Part shown: piece after piece, positions 55,153 to 62,677 of the stretch
How the letters are laid out: every line of letters starts with the position of its first letter
Position numbering within the stretch: the first letter of the stretch is position 1
Assembly (NCBI RefSeq): GCF_021228125.1
Contig: NZ_JAJQQS010000021.1
Location: 1-64,000, forward strand
Length of the DNA: 64,000 nucleotides
From: Streptomyces albireticuli
Lineage (GTDB): Bacteria > Actinomycetota > Actinomycetes > Streptomycetales > Streptomycetaceae
Direction: 5' to 3'
Program-made: the position numbers and the translations under genes
The notes under the pieces: model-generated
Database searches by the model: none
The model's input: only the letters and a program-made list of their open reading frames with translations
Told to the model about the DNA's origin: nothing

Positions 55153-55255
55153 AAAGATGTCCCCTCCGTTGGACTGCGTCGGGCAATGCTATGGGGAAGA
55201 TTTGACGGTCAGTAATTGAGTTCACTCTCGGTGTCCGGCTTGTCAGAATGGCCGG

Positions 55256-55852
55256 ATGACGATCAATGGGGAGACCGGGACGGCGGGCCGCGCGGACGGG
55301 CCTCGCACGGTGGCGGAGCTGACGGCCGCCCTGGAGCAGGGCGAGCGGGTCAAGTACGTCTACTTCTGGGGGCACCGGCCGAGGCGCGACGGCGGCATCG
55401 GAGCGAGCTGTTTCAGCCAGTGGTGGCCGTCACCGTTCACGGTGGACGGCACCGCGTACGCCACGGCCGAACACTGGATGATGGCGGGCAAGGCCCGGCT
55501 GTTCGACGACGCCGAGGCGGAGGCCCGGGTCCTCGCGGCCACGCACCCCAAGCAGGCCAAGGACGCGGGCCGCACGGTGCGCGGCTTCGACGAGGAGCGC
55601 TGGCGCGCCCACCGCTTCGACCTGGTCGTCGAGGGCAGCGTGCACAAGTTCGGGCAGGACCCGGCGCTCCGCGACTACCTGCTGGGCACGGGCGGGAGGG
55701 TGCTCGTGGAGGCGAGCCCGCTGGACCGGATATGGGGCATCGGCCTCGCGGCCGACGACGAACGGGCGGGGGACCCGGAGCGGTGGCGCGGCGAGAACCT
55801 GCTGGGCTTCGCGCTGATGGCGGCACGGCAGCGGCTGGCGGAGGGGGCCTAG
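55256..55852 (+). CDS. NADAR-domain protein
   Basis: A 198-aa protein of the NADAR (YbiA-like) family: FWGHRP, CFSQWWPSPF, TAEHWMMAGKARLF, HPKQAKDAGRTVRGFD, LVEASPLDRIWGIGL and NLLGFALMAARQRL are all in family order, with the conserved Glu (TAEHW), Lys (AGKA) and Trp-Gly. NADAR domains are linked to NAD/ADP-ribose chemistry; some remove ADP-ribose from guanine opposite DarT1-type toxins. No toxin gene is adjacent. A MITE-like element begins right after its TAG. Confidence 0.88.
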   Translation: MTINGETGTAGRADGPRTVAELTAALEQGERVKYVYFWGHRPRRDGGIGASCFSQWWPSPFTVDGTAYATAEHWMMAGKARLFDDAEAEARVLAATHPKQAKDAGRTVRGFDEERWRAHRFDLVVEGSVHKFGQDPALRDYLLGTGGRVLVEASPLDRIWGIGLAADDERAGDPERWRGENLLGFALMAARQRLAEGA

Positions 55853-56110
55853 TTTCCCCTGCCCGCCCCTTCCCGTGACCGGAGGCTGCGCCCCCGGACC
55901 CCCGGTCGCGCTGACGCGCGGTGGCCCCGAGCGCCGGCCGGGCTGGATTTTTTTCCCGTTCGAGGCCGCCTTTCCCGCCCGGTTGCGGGCAACGACTCGG
56001 CCCGTCCGGGGGCGCCTCCTGGGGGCACCCCCAGCGGTAGCCGGGGTAGTTCGAGGACCGGGGTCCGGGGCGGAGCCCCCCGGTTTCAGGAAGGGGCGGG
56101 GCCGGGGAAA
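55853..56110. repeat. MITE-like element, copy E (long form, module inverted)
   Basis: Inverted ends at 55853-55875 and 56087-56110 share the TTTCCCC...CCCCTTCCCG consensus. The 30-bp module is present in the opposite orientation (56021-56049) relative to copies C and D. The left end abuts the NADAR stop codon, so the element serves as its 3' end and separates it from the converging DUF4190 gene. Confidence 0.8.
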
Positions 56111-56139
56111 GGCCGCCCGCCGGGCACACCAGGCGGGGC

Positions 56140-57018
56140 TCAGCGGCCCGCGCCCGCGCCCCCGCCCCCCGGCCACAACGGCGCCGACACATACGCCCCG
56201 TACGTCGCCCCCGGATCCTCCTCCGGCACGTTCCCGTCCTCCTCGTCCGCCACGCTGATGTAGACGAAGAGCATCACCGCCGACAGCACGAACGCCAGCG
56301 CCCCGAGTATCAGCCCGGTCAGCGCCTGACCGCCGTTGAACGCCCGGCCGCTCTTCACCTTGGCCCGGCCTATCGCGCCGAAGACGACGCCGAGGATGCC
56401 GAGCAGCGCCCCGAAGAGCACCGTGACGGACATGACCGTGCCGACGATGCCGAGCACCAGGGCGGCTATGCCGAAGCCGCTGTCCGAACCCAGGGTGCGC
56501 GGGTCCTCGCCGTAGAACGGCACGGGGTAGCCGTACGAGCCCGGCTGGTACGGGATCTGACCGTAGGGCACGGGCCCGCCGTAGGGCGGTGCGCCGTAGG
56601 GGACCTGGCCGCCGGGGGCCGCGGGGTAGCCGTAGCCGGTCGTGGCGTAGGGGGCGTGAGGGTACCGAGGGTCCTGCGGGTGGACACCTTGGGCGTACGG
56701 GCCCGGCCCGTAGGGACCACCCGGATACGCGCTCGGCGTCCCGGGACCCGTCGGCGCGGGAGGCACCGGCGGCACCGCGGAGGACACCGGCGCGACCGGC
56801 GGCCCGGCACGGTGGGCGGGAGGCGCCGCGGCGTGCGGCGGCACCGAGTGGCCCGGTCGCGCCGGCGCGGCGGCCGTCCGCTGCTCGGGCACCGCCTCGG
56901 TCGTCGGTTTGTCCAGCGGCACCCGCCGCTCCGGCGGCGCCCAGGGGTCGCGGTCCCGCGACTCGGGCTGCTCGTCGGCCGTGGCGGCCCCGTCGGCGCG
57001 GTCGGCCCTCTCGGACAT
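56140..57018 (-). CDS. DUF4190 membrane protein with long Pro/Tyr-rich N-terminus
   Basis: About 292 aa. Roughly 180 N-terminal residues are Pro/Ala/Gly/Tyr-rich with repeated GPYGP, PYGAPPYGG and TGYGYP. Then come the two DUF4190 helices (ALVLGIVGTVMSVTVLFGALLGILGVVFGAIGR and LTGLILGALAFVLSAVMLFVYI). The short acidic tail probably lies outside. Start is either ATG 57018 (GGGGAGGG close upstream) or ATG 57045. Paralogue of the 54715 gene. Role unknown. Confidence 0.8.
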   Translation of the reverse strand: MSERADRADGAATADEQPESRDRDPWAPPERRVPLDKPTTEAVPEQRTAAAPARPGHSVPPHAAAPPAHRAGPPVAPVSSAVPPVPPAPTGPGTPSAYPGGPYGPGPYAQGVHPQDPRYPHAPYATTGYGYPAAPGGQVPYGAPPYGGPVPYGQIPYQPGSYGYPVPFYGEDPRTLGSDSGFGIAALVLGIVGTVMSVTVLFGALLGILGVVFGAIGRAKVKSGRAFNGGQALTGLILGALAFVLSAVMLFVYISVADEEDGNVPEEDPGATYGAYVSAPLWPGGGGAGAGR

Positions 57019-57124
57019 GGCCCTCCCCAGTCGGTACTCCGTCATGCTAAGGCCTGAGCACGGCCCCCGTACCCGCCGCGCATACGATGATCACCCCGTC
57101 GTCCGAGCAGCCCTGGAGGCGCGC

Positions 57125-58147
57125 ATGTCCGTTCTCGACTCGTTCATCGCCGGGCTCCCCAAGGCGGAGCTGCACGTCCACCACGTCGGCTCCGCGTCCC
57201 CGCGGATCGTCGCCGAGCTGGCCGCCCGGCACCCGGACTCCCCGGTGCCCACCGACCCCGAGGCGCTCGCCGACTTCTTCACCTTCCGCGACTTCGCCCA
57301 CTTCATCGAGGTCTACCTCTCGGTGGTCGACCTGATCCGCGACGCCCAGGACGTTCGGCTGCTGACGTACGAGGTCGCGCGCGACATGGCCCGGCAGAAC
57401 ATCCGCTACGCCGAGCTGACCGTGACCCCGTACAGCTCGACCCGGCGCGGCATCCCCGACGTCGCGTTCGTCGAGGCGATCGAGGACGCCCGCAAGGCGG
57501 CGGAGGCGGAGCTGGGCGTCGTGCTGCGCTGGTGCTTCGACATCCCCGGCGAGGCCGGGCTGGAGGCCGCCGAGGAGACGGCCCGGATCGCCTGCGAGCT
57601 CAAGCCGGAGGGCCTGGTCTCCTTCGGGCTGGGCGGCCCCGAGATCGGTGTGCCCCGGCCGCAGTTCAAGCCCTACTTCGACCGGGCGATCGCCGCCGGT
57701 CTGCACAGCGTCCCGCACGCCGGGGAGACCACGGGCCCGCAGACGATCTGGGACGCGCTGACCGAGCTGCGCGCGGAGCGCGTCGGGCACGGCACGAGCG
57801 CCACCCAGGACCCGGCGCTGCTGGCCCACCTCGCCGAGCACCGGATCCCGCTGGAGGTCTGCCCGACCTCCAACCTCGCCACCCGGGCCGTGACCGACCT
57901 CGACGCGCACCCCCTCAAGGAGATGGTGGCCGCGGGCGTACTGGTCACGATCAACAGCGACGACCCGCCGATGTTCGGCACCGACCTCAACCGGGAGTAC
58001 GGGGTCGCGGCCCGGCTGCTGGACCTCGACGCCCGGGGCGTCGCCGAGCTCGCCAAGAACGCGGTCGAGGCGTCCTTCATGGACGAGGCGGGCAAGAGGG
58101 CGCTGCGCGCGGAGATCGACGAGTACACGGCGGCCTGGCGGGGCTGA
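57125..58147 (+). CDS. Adenosine-deaminase family; probable aminodeoxyfutalosine deaminase
   Basis: A 340-aa amidohydrolase. Metal ligands His17/His19 (LHVHH), a later His in SVPHAGETTGP, catalytic region RVGHGTSA and Asp pair NSDDPPMFGTDLN are intact. After the HxH the sequence is HVGSASP rather than the HLEGA of adenosine deaminases, and DFAHFIEVYLSVVDLIR is characteristic of a streptomycete group that deaminates 6-aminodeoxyfutalosine in the futalosine menaquinone route. This assignment is by family memory; adenosine remains possible. GGAGG lies 5 bp before the ATG. Confidence 0.8.
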   Translation: MSVLDSFIAGLPKAELHVHHVGSASPRIVAELAARHPDSPVPTDPEALADFFTFRDFAHFIEVYLSVVDLIRDAQDVRLLTYEVARDMARQNIRYAELTVTPYSSTRRGIPDVAFVEAIEDARKAAEAELGVVLRWCFDIPGEAGLEAAEETARIACELKPEGLVSFGLGGPEIGVPRPQFKPYFDRAIAAGLHSVPHAGETTGPQTIWDALTELRAERVGHGTSATQDPALLAHLAEHRIPLEVCPTSNLATRAVTDLDAHPLKEMVAAGVLVTINSDDPPMFGTDLNREYGVAARLLDLDARGVAELAKNAVEASFMDEAGKRALRAEIDEYTAAWRG

Positions 58148-58264
58148 GCGGTGCGGGGCGCGTCCGGGTCCGGGGCTGAGTCCGGGTCCGGGCCGGAGCG
58201 GCGCTGAACGAGGCGGCGCACGACCGGGGCAGGGCCCGACGGGGGCGGCGCGGGCCGGGACGGT

Positions 58265-58327
58265 GCGCGGCCGGGACGAGCCGGGGCGCGGCCTGGACGA
58301 GCCAGCGCGCGGCCGGGATCCCGGCGG
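58265..58327. repeat. Three 21-bp tandem repeats
   Basis: Units starting GCGCGGCCGGGACGAGCC at 58265, 58286 and 58307, the last decayed, followed by two copies of CGGCGGGCCGCC. They lie in the 270-bp gap (58148-58417) between two plus-strand genes, which holds nothing else recognisable. Confidence 0.75.
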
Positions 58328-58417
58328 GCCGCCCGGCGGGCCGCCCGCGGACCGGCGGCCCCTCCTTCCACCGGTCCTGACGCGGCCCCGGCGGGGACCG
58401 GCGGTGAGAATGGCCCC

Positions 58418-59152
58418 ATGTCCTATCCGACGCGCGCAGGCGCGGCCGCGACCGCGGCCCCCGAGTTCACCGCCGTCGCCCACCGCGGCGACCCGTACGT
58501 ACACCGTGAGAACACCCTCGCCTCCCTCGGCTCGGCGCTCCGGGCAGGGGCGGGCGCGGTGGAGGCCGACGTCCGGCTGACGCGGGACGGCGTGCCCGTC
58601 CTGCTGCACGACACGACACTGGAACGGCTGTGGGGCCGTACCCGGCTGCTGGACTCCCTGTCGGCCGGGGAGCTGGACGAGCTGACGGGTGGTGGGGTGC
58701 CCACCCTGCGCGAGGCGCTCGCGCTGTTCGAGGACGGCGGGGCGACGGCTCCGGCGCCACGTCTGTTCGTCGACCTTCCCGATCCCGCCGCCACGGAGGC
58801 GGCGGTCGCCGAGGTCCACGCGAGCGGCGCGGCCGGGCGGGTGTACTACTGCGGCGGCCCCACGGCGATGCTCGCCGTGCGCCGCGCGGACCCCGACGCC
58901 GAGATCGCGCTCACCTGGACGACGCTCGTGCCGCCCCGCGCGGAGCTGCTCGCCGCGGTCCGGCCGCGCTGGATGAACTACCGCTTCGGGCTGGTGAGCC
59001 CGGAGCTGGTCGCCCGCGACCACGCCGCGGGCATGCTGGTCTCCGCGTGGACGGCGGACACCCGCTTCACCATGCGGCGGCTGCTCGCCGCGGGCGTCGA
59101 CGCGATCACCACGAACCGCATCGACGCCCTGCGGTCACTGCTGCCCCGCTGA
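58418..59152 (+). CDS. Glycerophosphodiester phosphodiesterase family protein
   Basis: A 244-aa GDPD-fold enzyme: AHRGDPYVHRENTLASL, VEADVRLTRDGVPVLLHDTTLERLWG and the late VSAWTADTRFTMRRLLAAGVDAITTNRID contain the His pair and metal Glu/Asp. No signal peptide, so cytoplasmic. It hydrolyses glycerophosphodiesters or a related phosphodiester. It overlaps the converging EamA gene by 18 bp. Confidence 0.9.
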   Translation: MSYPTRAGAAATAAPEFTAVAHRGDPYVHRENTLASLGSALRAGAGAVEADVRLTRDGVPVLLHDTTLERLWGRTRLLDSLSAGELDELTGGGVPTLREALALFEDGGATAPAPRLFVDLPDPAATEAAVAEVHASGAAGRVYYCGGPTAMLAVRRADPDAEIALTWTTLVPPRAELLAAVRPRWMNYRFGLVSPELVARDHAAGMLVSAWTADTRFTMRRLLAAGVDAITTNRIDALRSLLPR

Positions 59153-60118
59153 CCTCCCGGTGGGGACGGCGGCACCGTCCCCGCTCAGCGGTTTCTCCGC
59201 GTCCTCCGGCGTGGCGTCCCCTTCCGTCGTGGAGAACACCACGACCGCTCCGACGATCAGCACGGCGCCGGCGAGTGCCGCGCCCGTCAGCCGCTCGCCG
59301 AGGAGGACCACGGCGCAGGCGACGCCGAAGACGGGGATGAGGTTGAGGACCATCGCCGCCGTCGTGGCCCGTACGGCCTTGATCGCGTAGTTGTAGAGCA
59401 GGAAGCTGGCGGCGTAGCCGACGACTCCGGACAGCGCGGCCGCGGCCCAGGCCCCGGCCGAGGCGTCCGTGGGCAGGGACTCCGCGCCGGACGCCCAGCG
59501 CGTCACCGCGAACGGCAGGGTGAACAGCAGCCCGGAAGAGAACTGGTACGCCGTCATGGTCAGCGCGTCCACGTGCTCGGCGGTCCGCGCGGCCAGCATG
59601 ACGTAGCTCGCCGCGCAGACCACCCCGGCGAGCACCAGTCCGTCCCCCGGGTGCGGCGCGAAGCCCGAGCCGAGCCCCTCCAGCGTGGCCACCCCCGCCA
59701 GGGCCAGGACCAGGGCAGCGCAGGCCCGGCCGGTGAGCTTCTCGCGCAGGAAGAGACAGGCCATGCCGATGGCGAAGAACGACTCCAGGCCGGTGAGCAG
59801 GGAGGCGTTGGACGCCGTGGTGCGGGTGAGTCCGAAGGTGAAGAACGCGTAGGCGAGGGCGGGTTCGAGCAGGCCCAGGAGGCCGAGGCGGACGACCCAC
59901 TTCCGGCCGGGTGGGCGCCGTGGGCCGCGGATCAGGAGCACCGCCCAGAGCACGGCCGTCGCCGACGCCAGCTGGATCACCAGCAGCGTCAGCGGCGGCA
60001 CCGCGTCCAGCGCGGACTTGGTGAAGGTGGCCGAGCCGCCCCAGAAGAGGGCGGCCGACACCAGCGCCACCTGGTGGCGCGAGAGCCGGGCGAGGCGCGC
60101 GGGCAGCGGAGGGTTCAC
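59135..60118 (-). CDS. EamA-family (DMT) transporter
   Basis: About 327 aa with ten membrane helices in two EamA halves (LVSAALFWGGSATFTKSALDAVPPL; GVVGYAASFLLYNYAIKAVRATTAAMVLNLIPVFGV). Such proteins export small metabolites or amino acids. GTG at 60118 overlaps the SIS gene's stop as GTGA; an ATG at 60142 would give 8 more residues. Neither has a strong ribosome site, so translation probably depends on coupling. The transport substrate is unknown. Confidence 0.85.
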   Translation of the reverse strand: MNPPLPARLARLSRHQVALVSAALFWGGSATFTKSALDAVPPLTLLVIQLASATAVLWAVLLIRGPRRPPGRKWVVRLGLLGLLEPALAYAFFTFGLTRTTASNASLLTGLESFFAIGMACLFLREKLTGRACAALVLALAGVATLEGLGSGFAPHPGDGLVLAGVVCAASYVMLAARTAEHVDALTMTAYQFSSGLLFTLPFAVTRWASGAESLPTDASAGAWAAAALSGVVGYAASFLLYNYAIKAVRATTAAMVLNLIPVFGVACAVVLLGERLTGAALAGAVLIVGAVVVFSTTEGDATPEDAEKPLSGDGAAVPTGRSAGQQ

Positions 60119-61092
60119 CGGCCCGGGGTACCCATCCGCCACAGCGCGCTGTCCGCCCAGGCGCCGACGATGGCCTCGTCGGGGTCCTGGCCGCGCAGGG
60201 CGGCGTAGCGGTCGGCCAGCAGCTGGAGGCGTACGGTCATGGGGATCTGGGCGAGGAGCGGCGGCAGCGGGTCACCGCCGGGCGCCTCCAGGGTGGCGGT
60301 CGCGATGCCCTCGCGCCGGGCGGCGTCCGCGAGGGCCGCGGTCAGCCCGTCGGGGTCGGCGGCCGGTTCGAGGACGACGAGGCCGTCGGCGGCGGTGTAG
60401 GGCACGGCCGAACCGTGCAGGAAGCGGTCGGAGTCGAAGCCCTCCGCGAGGATCCGGGCCCCCTCGCGGATCTTCAGGGCGCCCTCGCGGGCGGTGACGC
60501 CCCAGGGGCCGCAGCCGATGACCGCGAGGCTGCGCGCGGGGACGGCGATGTGGCCGACGCCAGGCTCGGCGCAGACGGCGCGCACCTGCTCCGCCGTGCG
60601 GCGGAGGTCGTCGGCGGAGCCCTCGGGGGCGCCGGCGAGGTGGGCGAGGCGGGCGAGGACGCCCAGCGCGGAGGTGTAGCTGACGGTGTAGGTCTCGGAC
60701 TCCTCGGGGGCGACCGTCCCGATCGCCTCCGGCCAGCTCCGGCCCGTGCCGGTGACGGAGACGACGGGCACCCCGGCCTCCTGGGCCGCGGCCCGCGCGC
60801 GGACCGCGAAGGCGGTCTCCGCGGTGTGGGTGATGACCAGGAGGACGTCACCGGGCCGGTGGCCCGCGCTCCAGCGGGACCACTGGACGGCGGGCACCCA
60901 GCGGGCGTCGAGGCCGGCCCGCTCCAGCATCGCGGCACCGAGCTCGGCGGCGTGCTGGCTGGTTCCGGTGCCGGTGACGACGACCCGGCGGGCGGCGGCG
61001 AGGACGGCGGCCCGCTCGGCCAGGTCGAGGCCCGCGACGTGCTCGAGGGCGGCGGCCTGCTGGTTGATCATGCGGTGGAGTGCGGTCGGCAT
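60115..61092 (-). CDS. SIS-domain sugar isomerase-like protein
   Basis: A 325-aa double-SIS protein related to the isomerase half of GlmS (VVTGTGTSQHAAELGAAMLE, LLVITHTAETAFAVRARAAAQ, LAVIGCGPWGVTAREGALKIREGARILAEGFDSDRFLHG). It has no glutaminase domain. It likely isomerises, deaminates or senses a phosphosugar. The chosen ATG excludes an upstream Thr/Ser/Pro reading of the TGACGTCA array. It is coupled to the EamA exporter gene. Confidence 0.85.
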   Translation of the reverse strand: MPTALHRMINQQAAALEHVAGLDLAERAAVLAAARRVVVTGTGTSQHAAELGAAMLERAGLDARWVPAVQWSRWSAGHRPGDVLLVITHTAETAFAVRARAAAQEAGVPVVSVTGTGRSWPEAIGTVAPEESETYTVSYTSALGVLARLAHLAGAPEGSADDLRRTAEQVRAVCAEPGVGHIAVPARSLAVIGCGPWGVTAREGALKIREGARILAEGFDSDRFLHGSAVPYTAADGLVVLEPAADPDGLTAALADAARREGIATATLEAPGGDPLPPLLAQIPMTVRLQLLADRYAALRGQDPDEAIVGAWADSALWRMGTPGR

Positions 61093-61122
61093 GGTGATCG
61101 GATCGCCAATCGTGAGGTGAGG

Positions 61123-61187
61123 TGACGTCAGGGGCGTGACGTCCGAGGGAGACGTCAGAGGGTCTGACGTCAGGGGGTGTGACGTCA
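61123..61187. repeat. Array of five GACGTC palindromes upstream of the SIS gene
   Basis: TGACGTCA occurs at 61123, 61165 and 61180, with TGACGTCC at 61137 and AGACGTCA at 61150. Start-to-start steps are 14, 13, 15 and 15 bp. The array fills the 163-bp space before the SIS gene and ends 30 bp from its ATG. A second small repeat (GGGACTTCC twice, near 61227-61244) lies beyond. It looks like a multi-site operator or a decayed tandem repeat. Confidence 0.7.
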
Positions 61188-61255
61188 GGGGTGTGCGGCC
61201 TTGAGAGGGATTCCGGGGCTCACGGGACTTCCGGGACTTCCCGGACTCAGGGGTT

Positions 61256-62677
61256 TCAGAGGGCGGGTGGGGCCGAGGCGAGGACGACGACGCTGGGCGC
61301 GTGGACGGTGAACGGCGAGCGGTCGTAGTCCCCGTGCACCGCCTCCACACGGAGCCCGGCGGCCCGCAGCATGCCCACGAGCTCGTGGGCGCTGAAGACG
61401 CGGTAGTCGGCGGTGGACGAGCGCCCGGTGGCGGGCTCGGTCACGGTCCAGCGGATGCGGCTGGTCAGCGGGTCGAAGACCTCCTCGTGGAGGAACGTCC
61501 GGCCGGTGGAGCTGTCGAAGTTGCGGATGACGTACTGGTCCTCGGGGACGCCGAAGACCTCGCTGGTCTGCCGGAGGAAGGCGTCCCGGTTGACGACGTC
61601 GAGCAGGAAGCGGCCACCGGGCGCCAGCACCCGGCGCACCTCGTGGAGGACGCGCATGTCCTCGGCGCCGTCGTGGAAGAAGCCGAAGCTCGTGTGGAGG
61701 TTGGTCACGGCGTCGAAGGAGCCGTCGGGGAAGGCGCCGAGGTCCCGCATGTCGGCCCGTACGAAGGCGACGTCGCGCCCGGCGGCCGCGGCGCGGCGGC
61801 GCGCCTGACCGAGATAGTCGGCCGACAGGTCGGCCCCGGTGACGCGGTAGCCGGCGCCCGCGAGCGGCACGGCGTGGCGGCCGGTGCCGCAGGCGAGGTC
61901 GAGCAGGCGGTGGTGGGTGGCGGGCGGCACCAGCGCGGTGACGCAGTCGACCATGGCGCGGGTGAGGCCCGGGTCCTGCTGTTCGATGTCGGAGTCGGTG
62001 TAGATGTCGCCGAAGAAGGCGGTCCACCAGTCGCCGGGCTCCGCGGTCCCGCCGGCCTCTCCGGCCCCTTCGTCCTCTCCGGACCCGTCCTCAAGGGCCT
62101 CCGCGCCGCCCAACGGTGTCCCGACACCCACGAGCCAGGGTCCTTCCGGGCTGAAGCGGGCCGCGGCGACCCGCCCTTCCGGGCCCTCGTACTCACGGTG
62201 GACCAGGCGGCCGGCGGCCGGCAGGTCCAGGCCGAACCGGCCCTCCGTCACATAGCGGGCCGCACCGCGCGCCGTCTCGGTCAGGACCGCGCCGCGCAGC
62301 GTGGCGGACGCGAGGTCGAAGCCCGCCGTGGTCGCCTCGGAGCGCCGCCAGAGCGAGAGGCGGGGGTCGCCGCCCAGGGTCTCGACGGCCAGCCAGGACG
62401 TCTCCGAACCGTCTTCCAGCAGGACTTCGAGCCAGGTCTCCTCGTGATCGGTGGCCACCACCCGGCCGGCGACCCGCCACTTCCGGCCCCGTACGGCCAC
62501 GTCGGCGCCGGGCGTCAGCCGGTCGGCGACGGCGGCGCAGACGGGTGTCCAGGGGTGCCGGGGGTATTCCCGCTCCCGCCCGTCCTCCCGCCGGGTTTCG
62601 CCCGCGATTTCGCCTGCGTGCGAGGGCTCGTACGCGGCCTCGTACAGCCGCTCGTCTGGGTGTCGCTGCTCGCTCAT
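61256..62677 (-). CDS. DUF4178-like domain fused to SAM methyltransferase
   Basis: A 473-aa protein. Residues about 40-150 (VRGRKWRVAGRVVATDHEETWLEVLLEDGSETSWLAVE) resemble a DUF4178 beta-barrel. An acidic Gly/Glu linker follows, then a class I methyltransferase: motif I LLDLACGTGRHAVPL (about 256-270), VTGADLSADYLGQARRR, FVRADMRDLG and VRRVLAPGGRFLLDVVN. GGGAGA 8 bp before the ATG, which overlaps the oxidase gene's stop (ATGA). The methyl acceptor is unknown. Confidence 0.8.
   Translation of the reverse strand: MSEQRHPDERLYEAAYEPSHAGEIAGETRREDGREREYPRHPWTPVCAAVADRLTPGADVAVRGRKWRVAGRVVATDHEETWLEVLLEDGSETSWLAVETLGGDPRLSLWRRSEATTAGFDLASATLRGAVLTETARGAARYVTEGRFGLDLPAAGRLVHREYEGPEGRVAAARFSPEGPWLVGVGTPLGGAEALEDGSGEDEGAGEAGGTAEPGDWWTAFFGDIYTDSDIEQQDPGLTRAMVDCVTALVPPATHHRLLDLACGTGRHAVPLAGAGYRVTGADLSADYLGQARRRAAAAGRDVAFVRADMRDLGAFPDGSFDAVTNLHTSFGFFHDGAEDMRVLHEVRRVLAPGGRFLLDVVNRDAFLRQTSEVFGVPEDQYVIRNFDSSTGRTFLHEEVFDPLTSRIRWTVTEPATGRSSTADYRVFSAHELVGMLRAAGLRVEAVHGDYDRSPFTVHAPSVVVLASAPPAL

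Noticed and set aside
61093-61350. An 86-residue N-terminal extension of the SIS protein
   Set aside because: It is the translation of the TGACGTCA array and of the end of the methyltransferase gene; SIS similarity begins only after the ATG at 61092.
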